The notes below the pieces were generated by a model. The model did not search any database and had not been told where the DNA came from. It saw nothing but the letters and a program-made list of their open reading frames with translations. DNA of 42,406 bases from the NCBI GenBank assembly GCA_019310425.1, contig JAFDEI010000031.1:1-42406 (forward strand). The letters run 5' to 3'. The position numbers and the translations under genes are program-made. Positions 24,694-32,534 of the stretch are shown here, piece by piece. The first letter of the stretch is position 1, and each line of letters begins with the position of its first letter. Source of the DNA: Deltaproteobacteria bacterium (lineage in GTDB: Bacteria > Myxococcota_A > UBA9160 > SMWR01).

Positions 24694-26963
24694 ATGCTCA
24701 AACGCGCTCTCATCGTCGTGTTGCTACTCGCCGCCGCACTCTACGCGGTCCTCTTCATTGCGGGCTCCGGCCTGCTGTCCGACAGCCCGAACGCCGGAAC
24801 GATCGAGGCGCGCGCGATAGACCCGTCCGTCGTCGCCGAGCGTGCCGAGCGTGTTCGGAAGGCGGGCGTGGCGATCGGCGTAGCGCAACCGAAGCAGATC
24901 CTGTTCGGCGACCTTCACGTCCACTCCACTTTCTCGTTCGATGCGTTCCAGATGAGCCTGCCGATGGCGCAGGGCGAAGGGGCGCACCCGGTCGCGGACG
25001 CGTGCGATTTTGCGCGGCACTGCGCCGCACTGGATTTTTGGTCGATCAACGACCATGGCATCGCACTCACACCGGATCGCTGGGCGCAGACGGTCGACTC
25101 GATCCGCCAATGCAACGAGGTCTCCGGTGACCCCCAGAACCCGGACACGGTCGCCTACCTCGGCTGGGAGTGGACGCAGGTCGGCTGGGTTCCGGAAGAG
25201 CACTACGGACACAAGAACGTGATCGTGCGCGATCTCGACGACGATTCGATCCCGGCCCGACCGATCACCGCGGGCCTGCCACCGGGAACACCCACAGCGC
25301 AGGAGGTTCTGCCCGCTACCGCCCTCGTGGGCGCGATGGCCGTCTCGGAGTGGAACAGCGGCGGTCCGGAGCTCGCTCGTTACGTCTCCGAGCTTGCCGA
25401 AAACGTGCCGTGCGAAGACGGCGTCCCTGTCCGTGATCTGCCGCTCGACTGCCAGGAGAACGCGACGACGCCGAAGATCCTGTTCGACAAGCTCGACGAC
25501 TGGGGTCACGAGACGCTGGTGATCCCGCACGGAACCGCCTGGGGCCTCTACACGCCGCTCGGCTCGTCGTGGGACAAGCAACTCGAACCCGGCATGCACG
25601 ACCCGGACCGCCAACGCCTCATCGAAGTATTCAGCGGCCACGGCAATTCCGAAGAATTCCGGCCCTACCGCGAGGTGATCTTCGACGACGACGGCTCGAA
25701 GAGCTGCCCGCCCCCGAACAAAAACTACCTGCCCTCCTGCTGGCGCGCGGGCCCTCCTGCTGGCGCGCGGGCGAGATCATCGAGTCACGCTGCCGGGGCG
25801 AGGGCGCCGACGCAGACGAGTGCGCGGAGCGAGCTGCAACGGCACGACAGTACTACGTCGACGCCTATCGCAATGGCGGCGGCAACGTCGTGCCGGGTGC
25901 GGTGCTCGCCGATTGGCAGGATTCGGGCCAATGCCGCGACTGTTTCCAGCCATCTTTCAACTACCGCCCGCGAAGCTCCGCCCAATACATCCTCGCACTC
26001 GGGCGAACCAGCCGCGACGAGGGCAGCGGCCGTTTCCGTTTCGGCTTCATCGCCGCCAGCGACAACCACTCGGCGCGACCGGGCACCGGCTACAAGGAGG
26101 TCAGCCGCCGCGAATTCACCGAGGCACGCTTCGCCGAGTTCCTGAATACGCCGATAGGCCGTAAGAAGAAACGCGAACCCGTCGCCCACGCCGAGCCGGC
26201 AACTCGTGAGTTCAGCACCGCGATCTTCACGATCTTCGAGACGGAACGAGCGGCGTCGTTCTTCCTGAACGGCGGCCTCGCCGCGGTTCACAGCCAGGGC
26301 CGAAGTCGCGAAGCGATATGGGAGGCGATGAAGAACCGTGAGGTCTATGGCACCAGCGGCCCGCGGATGCTGCTGTGGTTCGACCTGTTGAACGGCCCGG
26401 ATGGACGGCCGGTGCCGATGGGCGGCGAGGTGACGCTCGACGAGGCGCCGATCTTCCAGGTTCGCGCAATGGGCTCCTACGAACAGAAGCCGGGCTGCCC
26501 CGCCGACGCGGTCGACGCGATGTCGACCGACCGACTCCAGCGTCTGTGCCGGGGCGAGTGCTACAACCCGTCCGACCAGCGACGCGCGATCACCCGCATC
26601 GAAGTCGTACGTGTCACGCCGCAGCTGAGCGACAGTGAGGAGATCGGAGGCCTCGTCGAAGACCCGTGGCGGGTGATTCCGTGCCGCGGCGATGGAAACG
26701 GTTGCCGAGCCGCGTTCACCGACCCCGAGTACACGACGCTGGCCCGCGACGCGCTCTACTACGTGCGAGCGATCGAATCCCCCAGCCTCGCCGTCGCAGC
26801 CGATCCGATCGGCTGCACCCGTGACACCGCGGGACGCTGCATCGAAATTTCACCCTGCTCGGAGAAGCCGTACGAAGACGACTGCCTGGCCGAAACCGAA
26901 GAACGCGCCTGGTCCTCCCCGATCTTCGTGGACCGGCCGAACCCGGCACCGCCGGCCGGGTGA
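24694..26963 (+). pseudogene. DUF3604 protein, frameshifted by an exact 20-bp tandem duplication
   Basis: The intact gene would encode 749 residues. Residues 1-30 are a membrane-spanning or signal segment. FGDLHVHSTFSFDAF at 71-85 is a PHP-like metal-binding motif, and SDNHSARPGTGYKE marks the DUF3604 core; many paired cysteines suggest an envelope or exported location. The frame breaks where CCCTCCTGCTGGCGCGCGGG occurs twice in a row, at 25732-25751 and 25752-25771. Removing one copy restores NYLPSCWRAGEIIESRCRGEG across the junction and gives a multiple of three codons (2250 bases). Members are predicted metal-dependent hydrolases of unknown substrate. The gene is therefore either a recent pseudogene, a reversible on/off allele, or an assembly error. 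Confidence 0.88.
25732..25771 (+). repeat. 20-bp perfect tandem duplication
   Basis: CCCTCCTGCTGGCGCGCGGG is present in two adjacent, identical copies inside the DUF3604 gene. The insertion of 20 bases shifts the reading frame by two. Identity of the copies suggests a recent slippage event. Confidence 0.97.
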
Positions 26964-26975
26964 TCGACGAGCAAG

Positions 26976-28526
26976 TCAATCATCGCGGGCTTCGATCGAC
27001 ACGCGCTTCGGAGTGCCGGGAAGCGTCCCCAGGTTGGTAATGAGCCTGAGAGGCTCGTCCAGTCGACGTGTATTGAACAGGATGAAGTCGGGCAGCTCGT
27101 CCGCGTTTAGATCGCCGCCGCGGATCCGGCCCTCGGACGGAACCTTCTGGGTTGCGGCGATGCGAAAGCCCTTTTCGCGACTCCCCAGGTAGACTTCGAT
27201 CTTCGTACCGTCCGCTGCACCGAGGTAGTCGACGAAACCGTCGCCGTTCACGTCGTAGTTGATCGTCGGAACGAAACCCGCCGTCCGGGAGGTTTCGAAG
27301 TCGAGCTTCACAGCGAACTTCTTGGTGATCATCGGCTGCGGCTCCGCTGCGGGTGACGGGGATCCGGCCGGAGCCGGGGCGAGCGTATAGGCGTTCAACC
27401 AGGCGTCGAGCGCACGTTGAACGAAGATCTCGACCAACTCGAGAATACTGATCTTGATACCCATCCGGACGATCTCGAGCTGCCCGTCGCCGTCGAGATC
27501 GATCAACTGGTCAGCGGACAGCACCTCGGCGCTCTCGAAGGACGCGTCGGGTGTATCGAGATTCCAGCCGCGGCCGCGGTTGAAGTAGACGTAGCTGTTG
27601 GCACTCGCGTTCATCACACCACCCTCGGTCACCGACACCAGGAGATCGATCAGACCGTCACCGTCGATATCACGTCCGATGCAGCGCGCGGAGCCCGAGC
27701 CCCGAATGTGGTCTTCGAGCGAAATCCGCTCGAGAGCGATCTTCTGGTCCGGCGTACGCCCGAAGCTGCCGTCGGCGCGCCCGAAGAAGAGCCGCAGCTC
27801 ATGGCGTGAAGACGCCAGGATGTCGGGGCGTCCATCGCCGTCGATGTCCCCGATCGAAATACGCGGCGCGTCGAGGAATATCTGGATGTCGCTCTCGGTC
27901 AGCATCGGGCCGGGAGGTTGAATGAAGTAGTTCGCGCGTGCGCCGGAGCGGATGCGCGCCCGTAGCGCGCCGTCCGGCGACAAGAAGAAGGTCTCACCGA
28001 TCCCGGGCACGATCAACCACGGGGCCGGCCCGAATTCGAAGCGCGCGATCACCGTGCGATCGAGGCCACGCTCGTCGGATGCAGCGGCCATGGTGAGGTC
28101 TTCGGGGATCAGGGCCTCGCGCAGGCGCGCGACGAGTTGGCCGCCTTCGGCGCGCGAGAAGGAAAAGAGGCCGATACCGCGCGGCTGCAACAGCAACACC
28201 TCGTCGCCGGCCACGCCATCGACGTTCGCAATATCGTAGGTCGCCACCGAGCCGGGAATCGCGACTTCGAGATCGGGGCTCTCAGGGATCGTGCCGTCGG
28301 AATGCTGTAGGTACACACGAAAAAAGCGACGCTCCTTCGGCGGCATGTCGAAGACCACCGCCTGGAGCACATCGACGCGACCGTCGCCGTCGAGATCCGT
28401 GAGTTCGGCGGTCACCGTTCGCCCGGTGCTGGGAATCACCTGGACGCCGAACGGTTCATCGCCTGCGGAAGCCGAAAACGCCGCCATCCACAACACGATG
28501 GGAACAATCGCGAGAAGAGTTCGCAC
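26976..28526 (-). CDS. secreted FG-GAP/VCBS beta-propeller protein
   Basis: A 516-residue exported protein with a signal peptide at residues 1-21 (hydrophobic IVPIVLWMAAF, then ASA). It carries at least five calcium-loop motifs of the FG-GAP type: DLDGDGRVDVL at 44-54, DIDGDGRPDIL, DIDGDGLIDLLV, DLDGDGQLEIV and DVNGDGFVDYL, plus GGDLNADELPDFIL near the end. Such repeats form integrin-alpha-like beta-propellers that bind calcium and often adhesion partners or polysaccharide. No membrane anchor or sorting domain is visible at the C terminus. It converges with the DUF3604 gene, 12 bases between stops. Function as an extracellular or periplasmic binding protein is an inference. Confidence 0.88.
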   Translation of the reverse strand: MRTLLAIVPIVLWMAAFSASAGDEPFGVQVIPSTGRTVTAELTDLDGDGRVDVLQAVVFDMPPKERRFFRVYLQHSDGTIPESPDLEVAIPGSVATYDIANVDGVAGDEVLLLQPRGIGLFSFSRAEGGQLVARLREALIPEDLTMAAASDERGLDRTVIARFEFGPAPWLIVPGIGETFFLSPDGALRARIRSGARANYFIQPPGPMLTESDIQIFLDAPRISIGDIDGDGRPDILASSRHELRLFFGRADGSFGRTPDQKIALERISLEDHIRGSGSARCIGRDIDGDGLIDLLVSVTEGGVMNASANSYVYFNRGRGWNLDTPDASFESAEVLSADQLIDLDGDGQLEIVRMGIKISILELVEIFVQRALDAWLNAYTLAPAPAGSPSPAAEPQPMITKKFAVKLDFETSRTAGFVPTINYDVNGDGFVDYLGAADGTKIEVYLGSREKGFRIAATQKVPSEGRIRGGDLNADELPDFILFNTRRLDEPLRLITNLGTLPGTPKRVSIEARDD

Positions 28527-28639
28527 CGGCCGAATCTTAAGCCCCGACGCTCCCCGATGCTAGCGAGATAGGAGCATGAATCGCGAAACGCCTCACACGA
28601 TGATGCGGAAGCCTTGGCCGCGTTGCTGCCAACGTGCAG

Positions 28640-29587
28640 CTAACGCGTGTCGGATGAGGAGCCGATGCCCGCGTCTGTGCAGGCCTCATCGGCTTCGGGC
28701 CAGTGGTCGAGTAGTGCATCGAAGATCTCGTGGGAAGCCCCGAGTCCGCCGAGGTGTCCCTCTTCCGCGCGCACACGCAGCGTCGCCTGCGGAATCTTCG
28801 CCGCCATGTGCTCGCCGTGCGCAACCGGGACGATATTGTCCGCATCGCCATACCACATGTGGATCGGGACGCGGATCGCCTCGAGCGAGAAACCCCATTC
28901 GCGACCGAACAATATGGCGTCGAGGAAGGCCGCCTGCATGTGTCGCCGACTGCCGCGGAGAAGATCCTCCTGGAACATCTGCCGAATTGCGGGGTCGGCG
29001 AAGACGCGCTGATCGCCCGGGGGCATCATGCTCGCGAACAGATCCACCGCGCGGTCGGCAAAGGGCTCGAGCACGCGGACCAGATTGCGCATGATCGGGT
29101 CGAGCGGCTTGTGGGTGTAGGCGAAGATCGGCGAGAACCAGCGCGTGAGTGTCGAAGTACCACCCAACGCGGCCTCGGGACCGACCGCAGGCGCAACCCC
29201 GCCGAGCACCGCGACGGCGACGATCCGGCCGGCCAGTTCGTGCGCGCAAGCGAGCGCATAGGGGCCGCCACCCGAGAGGCCCACCACCGCGAAATGCGAG
29301 ACGCCGAGTGCGTTGCACAGCCACTCGATGTCGGCCGCCCACTCGAGCAGCGATGCATAGCGATGGGGCGTGGAGGCGCCGATACCGGGCCGCTCGACCG
29401 CAATCAGCCGCACGTCGCGCTCGTGAGCGGCCTCATGCGCCTCGGGGGGAATCTGCCGGCGCGCACCCGGGGTGCCGTGGAACCAGAGCATTGGCCGGCC
29501 GGTGGTCGGGCCGTACTCCGCATAACCGAGGTGGCGATCGTCTTCGAGAACGACGGTGCCTTCGAGCCGGGGCGGTCGAAGCGTCAT
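28640..29587 (-). CDS. alpha/beta-fold hydrolase
   Basis: A 315-residue hydrolase of the alpha/beta fold. HGTPG at residues 37-41 is the oxyanion loop, VGLSGGGPYAL at about 102-112 holds the nucleophile Ser105, and EEGHLGG near residue 286 gives the catalytic His. The Asp is likely in HMWYGDADNIVPV. It lacks a signal peptide. Substrate could be an ester, lactone or acyl-CoA intermediate; nothing in the sequence decides. It lies 59 bases after a truncated TetR gene on the same strand, and downstream of an acyl-CoA dehydrogenase, so all three may share a transcript. Confidence 0.88.
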   Translation of the reverse strand: MTLRPPRLEGTVVLEDDRHLGYAEYGPTTGRPMLWFHGTPGARRQIPPEAHEAAHERDVRLIAVERPGIGASTPHRYASLLEWAADIEWLCNALGVSHFAVVGLSGGGPYALACAHELAGRIVAVAVLGGVAPAVGPEAALGGTSTLTRWFSPIFAYTHKPLDPIMRNLVRVLEPFADRAVDLFASMMPPGDQRVFADPAIRQMFQEDLLRGSRRHMQAAFLDAILFGREWGFSLEAIRVPIHMWYGDADNIVPVAHGEHMAAKIPQATLRVRAEEGHLGGLGASHEIFDALLDHWPEADEACTDAGIGSSSDTR

Positions 29588-29646
29588 GGCAGGTGCCTCC
29601 GTGAAACCAGATTGAGGGGGGGGTGTAGCAGCGGTTTGCGCTTCCG

Positions 29647-29907
29647 TCAGAACTTGCGACTCATGCGTTCGATCCCGCCCAGAAAGAGGTCGGTGGCGAA
29701 CTCCGTGGCGGCATCGACGTCGGCGCGCGTGCGGACCCCGGTTGCGAGATCGGTCCGGCGGATGATGTCGCGTACGGTCGTGGCGCCGAAGCCGATCTCA
29801 CAGGAGGCCTCGCGCGCAGCCCGCAGAATCGCCGACCGGTTTCGCGAAGTGTTCTGCTCGCGTTTCCCTCCTTCGACGGCTCCCATTGCAAATCCACCGG
29901 ACGACAT
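29647..29907 (-). pseudogene. TetR regulator with ligand-binding domain deleted in frame
   Basis: An 86-residue frame that keeps only both ends of a TetR protein. Residues 20-57 are a full helix-turn-helix (SRNRSAILRAAREASCEIGF, then TTVRDIIRRTDLATG). The normal next residues (TFYNYFPDKE-type) are missing, and the sequence jumps at G57 to VRTRADVDAATEFATDLFLGGIE, which is the last helix of TetR proteins. About 100 codons are lost without a shift. The ATG at 29905-29907 has GAGAGG four bases ahead; a GTG lies three bases upstream. It might still bind DNA as a domain, but the dimer interface is mostly gone, so a non-functional gene is likeliest. It follows the acyl-CoA dehydrogenase by 69 bases. 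Confidence 0.78.
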
Positions 29908-29976
29908 CACGCCTCTCTTCCGACCTCGCGCCTCAGAGATCGAGACACCGCATCGACCTCCCCGCCAGAGTCGACG

Positions 29977-31188
29977 CTAGAGCTTCTCGGCCCCGACCAG
30001 GCCGAGCAGGTCGTTGCAGCCGTCCTCGATCATCGAGGCCCGGGCATCACGTAGCAGCTTCTCGACCGGATATTCCCGGCTCAACCCGTTCCCGCCGAAG
30101 ATCTGGAGTGCCTGGCTCGCGACCTCGAATGCGGTCTGGGTGCAGAACGTCTTGGACGCGATCGAGTACTGGACCAGCGGCGGCTGGGTGGAGTTGTAGA
30201 GCATGACGCGACGCGAGAGAGAACGCGCCGCCTCGACCTGGCTGAACATCCGGAACAGCTTCGATTTCACGTTCTGGTGCTGGAAGATCGGCACGCCGCC
30301 CTGCACACGCTGCCGCGAATATTCGAGCGCATGCTCGTAGGCCGCGCGCGCGACGCCGACGAAGGTCGTGCCCATGAAGGCGTTCGCGGTCGCGAGGACC
30401 AGCTCGACAATCGTGCTGTAGGCGTCTGATCCGACCACCATGTATTCGCTGGGAATCCGGACATCGTCGAAGAAGATCTCGCCCTGGTTGAGGGCGCGCT
30501 GCCCGAGCTTGTCGAGCGGCGCTCCGCGCGACACACCGAGCAGGTCGAGCGGAACGAGCGCAACACCACCGCCCTTGAAGCCCTGGCTCGGGTCGATGGT
30601 GCAGAACAGTGCCGCCACTGTGGCAATGGTTCCATTCGAAACCCAGGCTGCCTTCTGCCCGCGGATCACCCACTCATCGCCGTCCTTCGTCGCGATGCAG
30701 TTCGCCCGGATGCTCGGATCGCCAAAGTGCGGCTGATCGAACGCGAGCGTATCGCTGCCGTGATCCGGCTCGGTGATGGCCCAGCAGCCGATCTCGGGGC
30801 GTTCGGGCGAGGCAAACCGTTCGACGAGTTCGGGGCGGCCGACGAGCTTCGCGAACATGCCGGGGAAGCCCGCAACACCGAGGCTGATTGCGATTCCCGA
30901 ATCGCCCCAGCCGATCTCTTCGTTCACGAGATAGCGAATGCGTGCGGACGACATGGGGTCCACGCCCGCCTCACCGGATTCGAGCGCGTGCAGCCCGAGG
31001 TCCCGGTACTTTTCGAAAACCCGCCACAGCACGGAATCCTTCGCAATCACATCGGCGGGATCGTGCAGCCGGTCGAGTTCGATGCCGGCGGGGCGGACCA
31101 CCTCCTCGACGAACTTGCGGGTTACATCGCGAATTTCCCGCTCTTCGTCGCTGAGTCCGATTTCGATGTCGGGCATGGGAGTGGGCAT
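29977..31188 (-). CDS. acyl-CoA dehydrogenase
   Basis: A 403-residue flavoenzyme of normal length. The N-terminal helical domain starts IEIGLSDEEREIRDVTRKFVEEVV. The middle domain has CWAITEPDHGSDT for FAD and substrate binding and EWVIRGQKAAWVSNG. The C-terminal helices contain QALQIFGGNGLSREYPVEKLLRDAR, where the family FAD-binding GG turn lies, and RDARASMIEDG. The catalytic acid, usually a Glu in this last helix, may be Glu in IEDG. It oxidises acyl-CoA to enoyl-CoA, passing electrons to ETF. I take the ATG at 31188 over a GTG at 31224, since GGAGAA precedes it. A two-operator promoter lies directly upstream, so it is likely TetR-controlled. Confidence 0.92.
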   Translation of the reverse strand: MPTPMPDIEIGLSDEEREIRDVTRKFVEEVVRPAGIELDRLHDPADVIAKDSVLWRVFEKYRDLGLHALESGEAGVDPMSSARIRYLVNEEIGWGDSGIAISLGVAGFPGMFAKLVGRPELVERFASPERPEIGCWAITEPDHGSDTLAFDQPHFGDPSIRANCIATKDGDEWVIRGQKAAWVSNGTIATVAALFCTIDPSQGFKGGGVALVPLDLLGVSRGAPLDKLGQRALNQGEIFFDDVRIPSEYMVVGSDAYSTIVELVLATANAFMGTTFVGVARAAYEHALEYSRQRVQGGVPIFQHQNVKSKLFRMFSQVEAARSLSRRVMLYNSTQPPLVQYSIASKTFCTQTAFEVASQALQIFGGNGLSREYPVEKLLRDARASMIEDGCNDLLGLVGAEKL

Positions 31189-31206
31189 GAGGGGTTCTCC
31201 AAAACT

Positions 31207-31220
31207 TGACGCATCCGTCA
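31207..31220. promoter_or_regulatory. operator-like palindrome TGACG-N4-CGTCA, copy proximal to the acyl-CoA dehydrogenase
   Basis: TGACGCATCCGTCA is a perfect 5-4-5 inverted repeat 19 bases upstream of the acyl-CoA dehydrogenase ATG. On the minus strand it would cover the transcription start. An identical-class site lies 31 bases further out. The pair suits a TetR dimer pair. Which protein binds is not shown. Confidence 0.65.
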
Positions 31221-31223
31221 CCA

Positions 31224-31252
31224 ATTGAATAGCAGGATGACGGGTGCGTCAA
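31224..31252 (-). promoter_or_regulatory. candidate promoter of the acyl-CoA dehydrogenase
   Basis: On the minus strand a TTGACG -35 box lies at 31252-31247. TTCAAT at 31229-31224 gives a 17-base spacer; TATTCA at 31231-31226 is an alternative with a 15-base spacer. The -35 box is part of the distal palindrome, so a bound repressor would block it. Confidence 0.5.
31238..31251. promoter_or_regulatory. operator-like palindrome TGACG-N4-CGTCA, distal copy
   Basis: TGACGGGTGCGTCA is a perfect 5-4-5 inverted repeat, differing from the proximal copy only in the four-base centre. Centre-to-centre spacing is 31 bases, close to three helical turns, which would put two dimers on the same face. It overlaps the TTGACG -35 box and the start of a decayed receiver fragment. 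Confidence 0.65.
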
Positions 31253-31400
31253 ATTTGTCCGAATTCGGGCGACGTGATGATGCGGCTGCTGGCAAGCGAG
31301 GGCTGGAAGGTCCGCACGGCCGATGACGGCGCAGGGTCTCGAACTGGTCGCGGATACTCTGGCCGCAAAGCCGCCTACGCGCAGCTGGTCAAGCTCCGCT
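31244..31400 (+). pseudogene. possible decayed response-regulator receiver fragment
   Basis: One frame reads DVMMRLLASEGWKVRTADDGA, which matches the first helix and second strand of a CheY-like receiver domain. From 31335 a +1 shifted frame continues GLELVADTLAAKPP, as expected for the next helix. Together they give about 45 codons. No phosphoacceptor Asp, later strands or output domain remain, and the tandem luxR genes run antisense just beyond. It is probably the debris of a lost two-component gene. The similarity is short, so chance cannot be excluded. Confidence 0.4.
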
Positions 31401-32534
31401 TCGCGGGAAGGAAGCAGAGCCCGTGAGGACGAGCCGGATCAGATCACCCTGGCGGTTGGTGTCCGTCTTCGCGAACACATGCTTGAGCTGGGTGCGTACC
31501 GTGTTGACACTCACGCCGCGTTTCTCGGCCGCCTCAGCGAGGCAATAGCCCTCGGCGAGCAATCCCACCAGCTCAGATTCAGCAGGCGTGAGATCGTAGG
31601 CGGAGCCAATCGCCGTGGGAGTGATGCCCTGTCCGGTTTCGGGATCTCCGAAGATCAGGGAAATGATCGCATCTTCCGCGACGTCGCCCGCGGCAGCGTC
31701 GTCGAGCATGCCGATGAGCAGCGGGAAGGCCCGCTTGCCCGACGGGCGCGAAACCGCCATCAGACTCTCTCCATCCGCCGCGCTGCGCTTGCCCGCAATG
31801 AACTCCGAGAGAATCTCCTGCATGACCGTGTCGTCGCGCACGTTCATCGCCCGCAGTCCGTCGGGCCCGAGTGAAAAGCCGTCGTCGAGCGCGAGAATGC
31901 GATCCGCGGTGCGGTTGGTAACAACCGGACGCAGCTCGCGATCCAGCAGCACCAGGCCGATGGGCAGGCGGTCCATGACCCCGGCCAGAGCCACGCGTTC
32001 GTGCTGCTCACCACCCATGCGGCGATGCAGGCGGTAGGCGCAGGCCAGGTGGGGCGCCAGCACGTCGCAGAGCGCCCGGTCGGCCGGGCCGAGCGCCCGA
32101 CATCCGCGCCGCTCGAAAATCATGATCTCGGCCATCGGTTTGCCATTCGCGGACGCGAAGCAATAGCCGACGCCGCCGAGAGGAAGCAGCCCCTGCGGCT
32201 CCAGCCACTCGGCACAGAAGTCGCTGCCGGCGAGATCCTCGACGGACAACAGCTCGTTCATTGGCGTGAATCCGGTCTGGATCGCGCGGCTAGCGCCCGA
32301 GATCAACGGCAGCTGATTCCGACACGCCTCGGCGAGGACTTGCGAGGGCATCGGACGCAGGTGGGCCCGAAAGGACCAGACCGGAACCGCGAAACCGGGC
32401 AGCTGCAACACCAGAATGATCGCGGGCCCACCCAGCGCCACGGAGAGTTCATCGACAAAGTCCTGCCAGCGCTCGGGCTCGGACGCCGTTGCGTAGATCC
32501 GGTCGACCAATGCATGGGCGAGATCTGTGTTCAT
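31389..32534 (-). CDS. LuxR-type regulator with PAS-like sensor region (second of a pair)
   Basis: A 381-residue regulator. The ATG at 32532-32534 forms an ATGA overlap with the stop of the preceding LuxR gene, so translation is coupled; the frame is open further upstream but that part is antisense-like and not coding. Residues about 10-180 resemble a GAF/PAS-like sensor (QLPGFAVPVWSF, GVGYCFASANGKPMAEIMIFERRG), followed by a PAS-like segment (MDRLPIGLVLLDRELRPVVTNRTADRIL). The C-terminal HTH covers about 315-375: YDLTPAESELVGLLAEGYCL, then GVSVNTVRTQLKHVFAKTDTNRQGDL. No receiver domain and no autoinducer-binding motif are evident. It likely senses a small molecule or cell state and acts as a paralogue of the gene before it. 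Confidence 0.85.
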   Translation of the reverse strand: MNTDLAHALVDRIYATASEPERWQDFVDELSVALGGPAIILVLQLPGFAVPVWSFRAHLRPMPSQVLAEACRNQLPLISGASRAIQTGFTPMNELLSVEDLAGSDFCAEWLEPQGLLPLGGVGYCFASANGKPMAEIMIFERRGCRALGPADRALCDVLAPHLACAYRLHRRMGGEQHERVALAGVMDRLPIGLVLLDRELRPVVTNRTADRILALDDGFSLGPDGLRAMNVRDDTVMQEILSEFIAGKRSAADGESLMAVSRPSGKRAFPLLIGMLDDAAAGDVAEDAIISLIFGDPETGQGITPTAIGSAYDLTPAESELVGLLAEGYCLAEAAEKRGVSVNTVRTQLKHVFAKTDTNRQGDLIRLVLTGSASFPRSGA

